A stretch of 64,000 nt of DNA from CAVQEK01 sp963711495 (GTDB taxonomy: Bacteria; Bacteroidota; Bacteroidia; Cytophagales; Cyclobacteriaceae): contig CAVQEK010000010.1 of NCBI GenBank assembly GCA_963711495.1, positions 62,001 to 126,000 of the forward strand, in the 5' to 3' direction. Position numbers and translations under genes: made by a program. The notes under the pieces were generated by a model. It was given only the letters and a program-made list of their open reading frames with translations, did no database searches and was not told the DNA's origin. Within the stretch, counting starts at the first letter, position 1; each line of letters starts with the position of its first letter. Shown piece by piece: positions 1-8,381 of this stretch.

Positions 1-372
1 GCCTGTAATGTATAAAGGAATACTTTTTTCATTGGCAGCCCTGCCGTATAGCTCCCATTTGTCGATATTCTGAACTTCGTCTAAAATGATATGGGTTTTA
101 CTGGATTCTTCCATGATCTCGTCCAGTTTGGAAAAATCTTCGACGGTGAAGTTTATCAGCCGGGTATCCTCAAAATTCACATAGATTGCATGACCTGTTC
201 GTAAGAGTTTTTGTCGGATCAATGTGCTTTTTCCGCAGTGCCTGACCCCTGATATGATAATAATTCTGTTGGTGTTAAGCGGAATTTCTTTGTTCCGCTC
301 AATCCATTTTTTTCTTAAGAAACTCTTCTGTTGATCTTCTATAATTTCGCCGAGGAGGGATTTGGTGATCAT
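1..372 (-). CDS. AAA_14/DUF4143-type ATPase, N-terminal part (runs off window)
   Basis: The frame opens at the ATG at 372 and stays open for 124 codons to the window edge, so the C-terminal part is not seen. A hydrophobic strand leads into a P-loop (GVRHCGKST, residues 42-50). A Walker B strand with ILDEVQNI follows at about 96-103. This matches the AAA_14 ATPases that normally carry a C-terminal DUF4143 domain and total roughly 400 aa. Members are cytoplasmic ATPases of unsettled function, often found in variable genome regions. The usual Arg before the Cys in the P-loop (RRCGKS) is His here. The family call rests on the P-loop and Walker B context; DUF4143 itself cannot be confirmed. The gene lies downstream of the UPF0175 gene on the same strand, 161 bp apart, with no evidence that they act together. 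Confidence 0.8.
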   Translation of the reverse strand, partial: MITKSLLGEIIEDQQKSFLRKKWIERNKEIPLNTNRIIIISGVRHCGKSTLIRQKLLRTGHAIYVNFEDTRLINFTVEDFSKLDEIMEESSKTHIILDEVQNIDKWELYGRAANEKSIPLYITG

Positions 373-533
373 TGTTTTGACTAATTTTATACAAATGTAA
401 AAACTTGTATTCTAAATACAAGATATTTTGTATTTTGAATACTAAAAGCGTTCGCAGGGTCCTTGTTGTGTTGATTTTCAAATGGGAGGCAAACTTTCTG
501 CCGAGTTTGTAATCAATGATATAATTATTCGTC

Positions 534-752
534 CTAAAGGTCTCTTTTTCTATCCTCCAGGGTCTCCCCAAATATGGACACACTCTCGCTCCCGCGGCTA
601 TCCATGAATTCTTCCTTTGCCACATCCGCGAGGGTGGAAACCTGCTCAAGTGACGATTTTATCTTGTCATATGGCTGGGTGACAAGTAGAATGGATATTT
701 CCTTTTCATCCATGTACCGGTCATCGGGTAAATTCAATGTTGCCGTTTTCAT
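534..752 (-). CDS. UPF0175 family small protein (antitoxin-like)
   Basis: A 72-aa protein. The start (MKTATLNLPDD) is a typical ribbon-like opening for UPF0175 proteins. The C-terminal half (KEEFMD...SVSIFGETLED) matches the family's conserved helix-turn-helix end (consensus roughly K-x-x-F-x-E-L-L-x-x-x-x-V-S-x-F). Family members are about 70-90 aa DNA-binding proteins, many of which are antitoxins paired with PIN-type toxins. No PIN-domain gene sits next to it here. The central segment (residues 29-46) departs from the usual SLGQAAELAG-like pattern, so this copy may be diverging. The family call is recognition by motif; the antitoxin role is inference. Confidence 0.6.
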   Translation of the reverse strand: MKTATLNLPDDRYMDEKEISILLVTQPYDKIKSSLEQVSTLADVAKEEFMDSRGSESVSIFGETLEDRKRDL

Positions 753-920
753 GGTTTGGTGATGATTGCGTAAATGGGGCTTTCAATGATCTTTGTGATA
801 CTCTGGCCCTGCTTGGCCAGAACAGGGAAGAAATACTATCAATCATGGCACTATTCTTAAGTAAAACATTCCAAAAAATATGCTAAAAAAACTGCCTTTG
901 AAGCCAATCAGCACATGATT

Positions 921-952
921 GGTTAACAATTTTGTGAATTTTTTTGTTAACC
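921..952. promoter_or_regulatory. 9-bp inverted repeat, possible operator or hairpin
   Basis: GGTTAACAA at 921-929 is mirrored by TTGTTAACC at 944-952 across a 14-nt spacer, each arm containing a HpaI palindrome. It lies in the gene-free stretch 753-1056 upstream of the UPF0175 gene (minus strand). It could be an autoregulatory operator for that gene, but no direct evidence links them. Apart from this and the terminator at about 1005-1039, nothing gene-like is visible in 753-1056. Confidence 0.3.
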
Positions 953-1004
953 GAATGGTTCACTTAATATATGAAAATTATTGTCAAAAATGACGGAGTC
1001 TTAA

Positions 1005-1039
1005 AAGCAAAAACCCTCTAAAAATTGATTTTAGGGGGT
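1005..1039 (-). terminator. Rho-independent terminator, ancestral tRNA-Lys terminator
   Basis: Read on the minus strand, an 11-nt arm (plus 1039-1029) pairs with plus 1023-1013 with one mismatch across a 5-nt loop, and is followed directly by a T-rich run (TTTTGCTTTT). It lies only about 18 bp past the left att repeat at 1057-1077. In the uninterrupted chromosome it would therefore sit just downstream of the tRNA-Lys 3' end, where a tRNA terminator belongs. The 7.3-kb insertion now separates it from the tRNA. Confidence 0.65.
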
Positions 1040-1056
1040 ATGATGTATTTTGTGAC

Positions 1057-1077
1057 CTAAAAAGTGATCCCGCTGGG
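1057..1077. repeat. attL, 21-bp direct repeat
   Basis: Identical for 21 bp to 8382-8402 (begins CTAAAAAGTG, ends CCCGCTGGG). It carries the displaced 3' end of the original tRNA-Lys gene. Past 1077 the match stops (GATAC here against GCTCG at the tRNA copy), which marks the inner edge of the core. Confidence 0.8.
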
Positions 1078-1114
1078 ATACAAACTTCACTACAGAAACA
1101 AACATTAAAGTACA

Positions 1115-1271
1115 TTAAAAGCACTTTTAAGCCACTTTTTAAACACTAAAAAACAAAGAAAAACAGTAAAAACCGTTGCATATCCGTTGCACTTTTGTAT
1201 TTTTACATAAGCATTGTGTTTGTATCTAAAGAATCATACGAGAATTGTATCTAAAAAGCATTATATCTAAA
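1115..1271. repeat. Palindrome and three TATCTAAA repeats upstream of integrase
   Basis: In the 213 bp between attL and the integrase start there is a 7+7 bp palindrome (TTAAAAG at 1115-1121, CTTTTAA at 1124-1130). There are also three direct copies of TATCTAAA at 1223-1230, 1248-1255 and 1264-1271. Repeats between an att core and its integrase are often arm-type binding sites for the recombinase or excisionase, or operators for the integrase promoter. Which of these applies cannot be told from sequence. Confidence 0.35.
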
Positions 1272-1290
1272 GATTCACAAATTTAAACCT

Positions 1291-2547
1291 ATGGCAACGA
1301 CGACGGTATTTTTAAGAAAGCTGCAACGGTCTGCAATGGTATATGTCATTTACAGGCATGGAGACAAAAGCAAAATGTTTTCAACAGGTGTCAAAACAGA
1401 TCCAAAACATTGGATTGCTTCTAAGGAAAAAATTGACCTTACGATTGGCATAAAACCAACTAAAGTAAATGAATCATTACTAGCGGATCTTAAAAAAGAA
1501 TCCACTGCTTTAAATGCTAAAATCAGTTCTGTCAAATCACGGATAAATGATATTGCAACCCGCCTTGAATTAGATACCATTAACCCCACGCCCGAAAGAG
1601 TAAGCATTGAATATTTTGGAGAAAGTAAAACCAAGAAAACAGATTTTGAATCCTTGAAAAAGGAATATTTAAAAAACTGCCAGCTCAACAAAACGCCTGG
1701 AACATATAGGCAGATCAAAACAGGATTGAAAACGTTTGTCGATTTTACCAGAGAAAACAAGTATAATTTATCATTCGAAGTATTCACCCTAAAACTATAT
1801 GATGATTATACGGCCTACCTGTTCGCAAAAGATTTAAACAGTAATACTGTAGGTACCAGAATCAAAGTTTTAAAAACTTTTCTGAACTGGCTTAAAAATC
1901 ACGGCTACCCTGTTAATCCTGAATTCGAAAAATACAAGGTATATAAAGAAAATCCGCAAATTGTCTACTTGAATCAAAAGGAATTGGAAATCCTTAAAAA
2001 CACAATTTTCTCAAAAAAGCACTTAGCCAGAACACGGGATTTATTTTTATTTCAGTGCAATACAGGGCTTTGAGTAAGCGATTTGATGCGGCTTGATAAA
2101 GAACATATACAAGAGGGAATCATTCAAATGAGAGCCTTTAAAACTACCAATAAGGTATATATCCCATTAAATCCCATAGCGCAAGGTATTTTAAAAAAAT
2201 ATAAGGGGAAATTACCCAAACTGGCAGACCAAGTTTACAATAGGCAATTAAAGGACATGGCCAAAGCTGCCAAACTTGACAGAATTGTTGAAATAACCGA
2301 GTTTAAAGCGGGCAAGAAGATATTTAAAAAAGTTCCATTAAAGGAAATTATCAAAAGCTATTTAGCGCGAAAAACTTTTATATCAATTTGTGTGGAAAAA
2401 GGAATACAGCCAAAAGTGGTAAGTGAAATGACCGGAACCAGCGTAAAGGTTTTGATTGATCACTATTATGGAACGGATAAGGAAAATATTATTCGAGAAA
2501 TGCAAAAAGCTTTCGGGTTGGGCAATATAAACATGAAGGTATCATGA
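1291..2547 (+). pseudogene. Tyrosine recombinase (integrase), nonsense mutation at catalytic Arg
   Basis: A 419-codon frame is interrupted once, by TGA at 2071-2073 (codon 261). The first part (260 aa) has the Bacteroidota arm-binding domain, a linker and a SAM-like core-binding domain, and ends ...FQCNTGL. The frame then resumes VSDLMRLDKEHI and runs on through a beta-hairpin Lys region, an ARKTF box and a C-terminal YYG tyrosine motif. The stop falls exactly where the family has its first catalytic Arg (TGLR-x-SDL), so a single C-to-T change of a CGA codon explains it. In the second box the usual His three residues before ARKTF's Arg is Tyr. The enzyme would have integrated the element through the 1057/8382 repeats. 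As it stands it can make only a truncated, inactive product unless the stop is read through. Confidence 0.85.
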
Positions 2548-3095
2548 AAAAAAGATTATTATCAAGTGACTATAAAAATATAGTATTGGAATCGTTCAAA
2601 ATTCCTCAAAATGATCATCTAAAATATTATTCAAATATCATCGATGAACATATTCAGAACAATCCAGACATTTTCCAGGAATTGCAATCAGAAATACATA
2701 ATTGGTTTTTATGGCATGATCGAGAAACATCCGATTTCTCAATTCGGTTTCCAAGATTATCAAAGGAGTATGCCATCAATCCAGATGAAATTTCTATTCC
2801 TATTAATAGACCTGATTTTTCAATACAATTAAATAAAGCGTATTTAAATAATCAATTGAATATTATTAACCAATTACATGATAAACATAAAGTACCACAA
2901 CCAAGGACACCCAAAGAATCAGATACTTCAAAGGTTGAAAAGAAGCTAGAATATATTGAGAATGAATATAATGAAGGCAGGCAGTACAATGACATTTATA
3001 AGGAACTAGAAAAAGAAATTGGCGTACACTGGGAAACAATAAAAGCCCTCCGATATAAACTAATCAAAAATAGACTGCTCAAAAGTCGAAAATAA
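2544..3095 (+). CDS. Hypothetical protein of integrated element, 183 aa
   Basis: Intact 183-codon frame whose ATG overlaps the integrase stop (ATGA), so the two were translationally coupled. The N-terminal 120 residues are rich in aromatic and charged residues (NWFLWHDRET, FSIRFPRLSKEY). The C-terminal 45 residues look like a helical DNA-binding tail: a Glu/Tyr/Lys-rich helix, then HWETIKALRYKLIKNRL. No family recognised. Its position directly after the integrase and before the HTH gene suggests a regulatory or recombination-directionality role, which is only inference. It is one of two undamaged frames in the element. Confidence 0.6.
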   Translation: MKKRLLSSDYKNIVLESFKIPQNDHLKYYSNIIDEHIQNNPDIFQELQSEIHNWFLWHDRETSDFSIRFPRLSKEYAINPDEISIPINRPDFSIQLNKAYLNNQLNIINQLHDKHKVPQPRTPKESDTSKVEKKLEYIENEYNEGRQYNDIYKELEKEIGVHWETIKALRYKLIKNRLLKSRK

Positions 3096-3108
3096 AGTAA
3101 CATTCAAA

Positions 3109-3175
3109 GTAACATGTTACCTAGTGTTACCCCTTAAGGGTTGCGTAAAATTGCATATGACGTTAACACGCAACA
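3109..3175. promoter_or_regulatory. Palindrome-rich operator-like region upstream of HTH gene
   Basis: Three symmetrical motifs are packed into 67 bp. GTAACATGTTAC (3109-3120) and CCCTTAAGGG (3131-3140) are perfect palindromes. GTTGCGT (3140-3146) is mirrored by ACGCAAC (3168-3174). The GTAAC sequence recurs just before the next ATG (GGTAACATG, 3181-3189). Such an arrangement between two small genes of an integrated element fits an operator/promoter bound by an element-encoded HTH protein. Confidence 0.4.
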
Positions 3176-3187
3176 AAAATAGGTAAC

Positions 3188-3370
3188 ATGAAAATTAATC
3201 AATCTAAAATTTCTCGTAAGCAATTAATGAATGCTTATGATTTTTCAAAAGCTACTGTATTAAAACTTGAAAAGCAGGGCAAATTAACGCCGTTTTATTA
3301 TGACGAGGCCCGAAGGAAGCCATACTACGACATCAAAGAAATTGAAAGTGCCTTTGAACCGGCTCAATAA
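3188..3370 (+). CDS. Small helix-turn-helix protein (excisionase/MerR-like)
   Basis: A 60-aa protein with an N-terminal winged-helix pattern. A first helix (SRKQLMNAYD) leads to a recognition helix (FSKATVLKLEKQGKL) and then a short wing (YYDEARRKPYYDIKEIESA), as in HTH_17/excisionase-like proteins of Bacteroidota integrative elements. It probably binds the element's own control region or the att region as a directionality factor. It follows the palindrome cluster at 3109-3175, which could be its operator. The frame is intact, unlike the genes after it. Confidence 0.7.
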   Translation: MKINQSKISRKQLMNAYDFSKATVLKLEKQGKLTPFYYDEARRKPYYDIKEIESAFEPAQ

Positions 3371-3405
3371 CTAAACATAGGATGTAAACAAAGATTTATT
3401 GGGCA

Positions 3406-4682
3406 ATGGGAAATGCGGTTTTAAAAAATTCATTAGAAGGCGTCACAAATTCAAGCAAGATTTTACAAAAGGCTGGTTTATACGTCCAAGCTTTTGAAAG
3501 TTCCGGGATTGACATAACGACCGGTTATGATGAATGGTTATCCATTGGCTTTGCCCTGTTAGCCTGGGCGAGTCAGGCCGGGATCTGTACGATAGGGTTA
3601 GCCAATTCCACCGGATTATGACCACACGGATTGTGATAAGAAGTTTGATAATTTTCTGCAAACGGGTAACGGATCTGTCACATTGGGAACTTTTTTCCAG
3701 AAATGCCACGATCAAGGAATTAAGCCCCAAATTAACGGAAATAGTAAAATTAGGAATTCAATAAATCATACTCCCCGGAATATTCCAAAGAACGAACCCA
3801 AGAAGGATGAAAAATGGCTTTACACCGTTAATGACGTATTAAATGCGCCGCCCCAAGAAACTTTGTGGTCTTTCATTACGAAGGGGGTAAATAACGCCCT
3901 TGTCGCCTCCTCAGAAGCGGGAAAATCAACTTTATTACTCAATTTGGCAATAGCTATTGCACGAGAGGAAGAAAGCTTCCTGAACTGGCCGCTTGGCACT
4001 ACAAAGGGGCGTAGTGTTTATGTCTCAACTGAGGATGGGATAGGACAATTAAAAACCCGATTGACTGCAATGTTAAAAGACGGTGAATCGATACCAGACG
4101 ATTCGATATTATTTATTTTGGACGGGCGAGACCTCCCCCAAAGACTTAACAGGTTCTGTCTGAGACTCCGGCAGACCTCGTTATGATCGACACCTGGATA
4201 TCTCGTCGGGGGAAGTATGATGCGGATTCACCCGCAAAACGATGTCCGAAATTCGGGAGGTCTGCATAAAATACTATGGTACATTGCTTTATATCCATCA
4301 CACGAACAAATTGTTCGAAAATATTCCTGAGAAAGCTAGTATAAAAGGTGCCGGGGATTTCGACAGGCCTGCAGGGTTGTTATGATGCTCTCTATCTACC
4401 AAGACCACCGCTGGCATTTGTGTAAAAGGAAACCCATTTGCGGACGATTTAAAACAGAAATGCTACGAACTAAGCTACTTTCCGGACCGTCAACAGTTCG
4501 GAAGGACAGGCTGTGAAATGTCTCGAATCGAAATTGTCCGGGAATTGCGTTCTGAAAATTTAGGCCGTCCAAGTACTGAAATAGACTTTGTTAGCCTCTT
4601 AGATGACCAACACCTTAATAATAAATCCTTGTGTGAAAAAGTGATTGAGGTTTACGTGTTTCCGATCGGGGGCACAAAGTAA
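3406..4682 (+). pseudogene. PriCT_2 + AAA_25 (RepA-like helicase) replication protein, frameshifted
   Basis: Fragments in shifting frames together give one protein. From 3406 it runs ...TTGYDEWLSIGFAL. It continues in another frame as LGESGRDLYDRVSQFH (near 3570), then DCDKKFDNFL (near 3630). These are the conserved blocks of a primase C-terminal PriCT_2 domain. From about 3683 a 167-codon frame carries a RecA/RepA-like core with Walker A SSEAGKSTLL (near 3910) and VYVSTEDG. After another shift come Walker B DLVMIDTW (near 4175), LYIHHTNK (near 4290) and SIKGAGDFDRP (near 4340), the signatures of AAA_25 helicases. At least four indels and stops break it. When intact it would have started replication of the excised element. 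Confidence 0.75.
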
Positions 4683-4777
4683 GATTAGCAAGGGTTTTAA
4701 AGATTGAATTATTCAAAAGATGAAAATGGCCTTTACCATGCAATTTGAGCAGTCTAAAAAGTCTATAACCATAGTAG

Positions 4778-4845
4778 TTGGACTAATTGGACTAATATCC
4801 AGAAAGTTCAGAAAGTCCAGAAAAGCTTAAAGTCCAGAAAGTCCA
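4778..4845. repeat. 9-bp iteron-like repeats, possible replication origin
   Basis: TTGGACTAA occurs twice in perfect tandem (4778-4786, 4787-4795). It is followed by AGAAAGTTC (4801-4809), AGAAAGTCC (4810-4818), a partial copy ending AAAGTCC (4829-4835) and AGAAAGTCC (4836-4844). The GGACT core of the first set is the reverse complement of the AGTCC core of the second, so the array is two opposed sets of 9-bp iterons. It lies in the gap right after the RepA-like gene, where plasmids and satellites often carry the origin that the initiator binds. Confidence 0.45.
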
Positions 4846-4859
4846 GATATTGAGGGGGT

Positions 4860-5425
4860 ATGATGTTTAGTTATTTCAAGGCACCTATAATTAATAAGAT
4901 TCCATACAAGGATATTACTCTGCAACAATGCTATGATGTTATAAAAAATAATCACTTTAAAAAGCAAACGAACCTGAGAAGCCTCAATGATGCTAAGACA
5001 TAAAACAAGAAAAAACCCGCCTTCTGGATTACGTGACCTTTGCAGGGACATTCACAAAAAGGGAAACAGACACCTGAAAAACCTATCCGGTATATGTGCC
5101 TGGACCTTGATTATATAACAAATTTGAAAGCAAAGAAAAAAAAATTCATTGCAGATCCCCTATTAAAAGTGCAAATGATGTTTGTTTCTCCTGGGGCTAT
5201 GGGCTAAAAGTTATCATCCTAACCCGCACAATACAGGGAACTATTCAAGCGACACAAACAAGTTGAAAAATACATCTTTGAGAGGTACGGACTGAAAATT
5301 GATAAAACACGGACGCGGCACGAGATAGTTTTTGTGCTATGATCAGGAGTGTGGATTGCAGATTATTTGCAACGGGATAACATTGAAATTGCCAAATGTG
5401 TTTTTGGAAATTCAAACTTAAATTG
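4860..5425 (+). pseudogene. VirE_N (BT4734-like) domain protein, broken
   Basis: It starts MMFSYFKAPI at 4860 and continues for about 45 codons (IPYKDITLQQCYDVIKNN, LRSLNDAKT). Further pieces are in other frames: DYVTFAGTF (near 5020), MCLDLDY (near 5095), FIADPLLKVQMMFVSPGAMG (near 5150) and a tail ending at 5425. This order is the signature of the BT4734/VirE N-terminal domain: a start motif, an lR motif, a vTFsGxF strand, a DxD-like LDLDY site and an FvSPsG strand. The domain is related to primase/polymerase folds and is usually found with PriCT_2 or AAA helicases in Bacteroidota mobile elements. Here it would have partnered the preceding helicase in replication. Several indels and a TAA inactivate it. 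Confidence 0.65.
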
Positions 5426-6674
5426 AGCCCTTAATCACACCGATTACGGTTAGCGGTATTGATCGCTGCTGGAAGTAAAAACCCCAATGAAGCGCAAAAG
5501 GACCATCGGATATCAAAAGGACTGGACCTAATAGAAGGTCTGTACTGGTTTCGTAAGTAGAGCCTGCAGCGTCAGGATCCCCTTGAGATTGCAAAGTACT
5601 TACGTACAAATGGACCGATGAGGAAATATCTAACGATATTGAGAGACTAAATAATGAGCCAATAATTATGAATACTGATTGACTGGCTAGAAAATAGGCC
5701 AACATTATGAAAAAATGGGTTTCAAGAATTTACCGGAATCTACAGGAAAGATTGAACGACTAAAAAGATATAACGATGCCAAGAACAAAGAACACACGGC
5801 CAGCGCAACGACCAGGCTGAAAGAACTGATTAGCAAAGATATTGAAACGTGATCTATACCCGGCGCTCGATAAACTGACTATCGGAGTAAAAGAAACAGC
5901 GGGAGAAAGAACTACATCCAATGACTGAATATGAAAGCTTCCTCACAGATGTTTCTGTATTAATCAGTCTTTAGGTATTTCAACAACAAAGATGTGTCGA
6001 ACGATAGAGCTGAAGTTCTCAATTAGCCATATCTGTTTTAAATCACTTAACGCTTTGAAACAACAAACGTTTTGATCTACAGCGCAAGTTCACGCATATC
6101 ATGAATCGAGACCGTAATTCATATCTTAGATTTTATCAACAGAGTAGTAGATAACATCAGACAGAATGTTCATTTATAAATTACGTATAATGTTGATTGT
6201 CAATAAATTACACCCCCCGGTTGTTTGGTCAAAATTAGCTATTTTCTTTGAAATCGTTTTTGAAGTTCTTTTTCTCTCTCCAAAAAAATCGAGAGGGGGG
6301 GTATCAAAAATTGATGATTATAAACTAAAATATAAAAAGATGGATGACAAAAAAATGAAATCTCGGCTTACAGTGGCCAAAAAAACGGTTGAAGAAATTA
6401 AGCATAACGCCCACAAAGAGAGTCAAAATCGAAATCTTAAAAGAACATTATGATTTTTTTAAGGAGGCCGCCGAAGGGCTTAAATGGACCTGGGCGATTA
6501 TTTGATTTATTTTTTCTACCGAAAAGCAGAGGAGGCAGGTTTAAAAATTCAAAGGGAAGGAAAAGATTATAGCGCGGAATAACTAAACTTTTAGTTGGAT
6601 GGATGGAGAGAGAAAGAAAACATAATAACTTATGAGACCAGCATTATGCGAAATGAAAAGCGAGAGCTTTTGTG
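5426..6674. other. Degraded element DNA with unassignable ORF fragments
   Basis: About 1.25 kb with no intact gene. Readable scraps on the plus strand include a 45-codon basic, helical piece starting MGFKNLPEST at 5715. A Lys-rich piece runs at about 6290-6453 (KKSRGGVSKIDDYKLKY). Right after it comes FFKEAAEGL, continuing in a shifted frame as FYRKAEEAGLKIQREG up to about 6578. The last two probably belong to one small lost gene. I cannot assign a terminase or other packaging gene here. The region is flanked by the VirE_N and capsid remnants and shares their damage. Confidence 0.5.
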
Positions 6675-6869
6675 ATGATTTATTATGAATTGATTTCAGA
6701 ATACGGTTTGACCGGAGCATACGAAAAGCTTGAAAATGAACATGAAAAAGTTTTCGGAAAAAGAAAATATTCCGGTTATAACTCGTTTCACAGGTGACGG
6801 AAAAGACACCTTGAAAAAGGCAACATTGTTACACAAAAAGCACCTATTAAATACGTAAAATTAGAGTAA
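6675..6869 (+). pseudogene. Small basic protein, 64 codons with internal TGA
   Basis: The frame begins MIYYELISEYGLTG and runs 64 codons to a TAA at 6867-6869. It is interrupted only by a TGA at codon 41 (6795-6797), where HR[*]RKRHLEKG suggests an original CGA Arg codon. This is the same kind of change that breaks the integrase. The protein is small, helical and basic, possibly a DNA-binding factor. No family recognised. It ends 18 bp before the capsid remnant. Confidence 0.4.
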
Positions 6870-6887
6870 ATCTAAAGATTAAAAACA

Positions 6888-8110
6888 ATGACAATTAAAG
6901 AAAAAGAATTGCGCGAAAATGTTGGGGAGGTTATTAATCAAATGGAGAAAATATTGAACAAAGCCGACGATGATGACCGGGAATTGACAACGTCGGAAAA
7001 CGCTGAATATTTAGACCTTCAAAAAAAGTATCAAGGTGAGGAAGCTAAACTGAAAGCCTTTTTGAGCGGTAAGGAGCAAAAAGATGATAGTGATATGCTG
7101 TCTAAAATAATTTCAGGCGCGCTGGGCAACCCCGGGCAGTCAAAACCTAAAAACGTTGAAGTTTGGGAGAGGGTTGATGATGGCGGTAAGGGAGAAAAAA
7201 TAAAAGTATTTTCAAATAAAGCCAGCCTTTCACAAGAATTAGGTTTCAACCAATCCAGCGGGTATGATTGGAGAGGTTATATGAAAGACAGGATTGCAGG
7301 ATTCACGGCCAAACCTGGTTTCAAAAATGACGCAATGTCAACCACTGGCGATAGTTCAATGGTGCCCGCCCCACTGGCAGGCCAGGTGATTGATTTAGCG
7401 CGTAATAAATCCGTCGTATTCCGTGCGGGAGCTTTGACAGTTCCCATGATCTAAGACGTTGACAATAGCCAGGGTAACGAGCGATCCATCGTTAACCTGG
7501 AAGGCTGAAAATGCCGTACATACCCCCCTGCAGTGGCACCGAAGCCGTAACACTAACGGCAAAAACTGGTAGGCAGTGTTAAGATGTCAGTAGAACTCCG
7601 AAGACGCACCCAATGCCAGCGATGTGATAGCGAATAGTTAGCGCAGCGATAGCCGATAGACCGCGCGGCCCTTCTGGTAGCAGGTCAAGTTCAGACCACC
7701 GGAATATAAGACCGGCACCGGCGTGCAAACGAACGTGAATGAAATTGATCTGGGACGATGGAACATACCTTACTAATTCGATTATCAGCCAGGCATACAG
7801 GGAAATCTTAGAAAACAACGGTGAACCAAACGCCGCTATATTGCACCCCGAACATGGTAGTCATAGATACTCTAAGGACACCACATATCAACCACTTAGG
7901 CCAGAGCTTCAGAATCTACAAAAGTTAGTACTAACCAGGTGCCCATCGATATACAAAAGGGGGTCAGATGACGCCTCTTGGCACCTGGGGACTCACAAAG
8001 ATGTAATCGGTACGTACCAGTCTAAAACTGAAGTTACCCGCGTTGGTAGTCATCTGATGGCTCAGGTAGTTGGGATAGTCGGCCAGGAAACCCCAAGTTG
8101 ATACGCTACT
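6888..8110 (+). pseudogene. HK97-fold phage major capsid protein, degraded
   Basis: The first 188 codons are open. A coiled-coil scaffold-like N-terminus (residues 1-65) and a linker lead to the start of the shell domain: MSTTGDSSMVPAPLAGQVID, then a V-x-R-x-GA strand and TVPM, just as in HK97-family capsids. A stop follows at 7452. The remainder is recognisable only in fragments: VDNSQGNERSIVNLEG (near 7460), QKLVGSVKMSVEL (near 7560), DRAALL (near 7655), then ISQAYREILENNGEP and NAAILHPEH at about 7785-7850, which is the conserved E-loop/P-domain end of capsid proteins. Beyond about 7960 little is legible. It shows that the element once encoded its own shell subunit. Many frameshifts mean no product. 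Confidence 0.75.
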
Positions 8111-8346
8111 TCGGGCAGACATACAATTGGCACAGCCTACGCATTTAGTGTGATAAATGGCATTATCCGCAACCCGTAGGAACTTAAAGAGGAAGACTAA
8201 GACTAAATCCCCAACGACAAGAAAATGGAAGTGGGACCCCTGGCAATCATATGAATAAATTAAGGAGCATAAAAGTAGAAATTGCTTGAACCTATGGACC
8301 AAATAGCTTGATTATAAGAGATGTAAAACGTTGCAATTCTGTATAC

Positions 8347-8377
8347 AAAAAAAATAACTCACGAAAATAAACGAGTA
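8347..8377 (-). terminator. Weak hairpin with T-run downstream of tRNA-Lys
   Basis: On the minus strand, ACTCG (8376-8372) can pair imperfectly with CGTGAGT (8363-8357), followed by TATTTTTTTT. It lies 13 nt past the tRNA 3' end inside the element. It could be a replacement terminator brought in with the insertion, since the original one was pushed to about 1005-1039. The stem is only 4-5 bp with a bulge. Confidence 0.3.
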
Positions 8378-8381
8378 CTCA

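Noticed and set aside
299..649. 116-codon minus-strand frame over the ATPase start
   Set aside because: It overlaps the ATPase N-terminus in another frame and its sequence (mostly Lys/Arg/Asn and Tyr runs) shows no domain; a shadow.
1033..4866. 14-bp match between 1033-1046 (outside attL) and 4853-4866 (before the VirE_N remnant) as an alternative element boundary
   Set aside because: The first copy is part of the terminator stem, and there is no second boundary signal. The 21-bp att pair overlapping the tRNA is a far better explanation.
2071..6797. TGA recoding (alternative genetic code or suppressor) in the integrated element
   Set aside because: Two TGA codons replace likely Arg codons, but neighbouring genes also carry frameshifts and other stops, so decay explains all of them without recoding.
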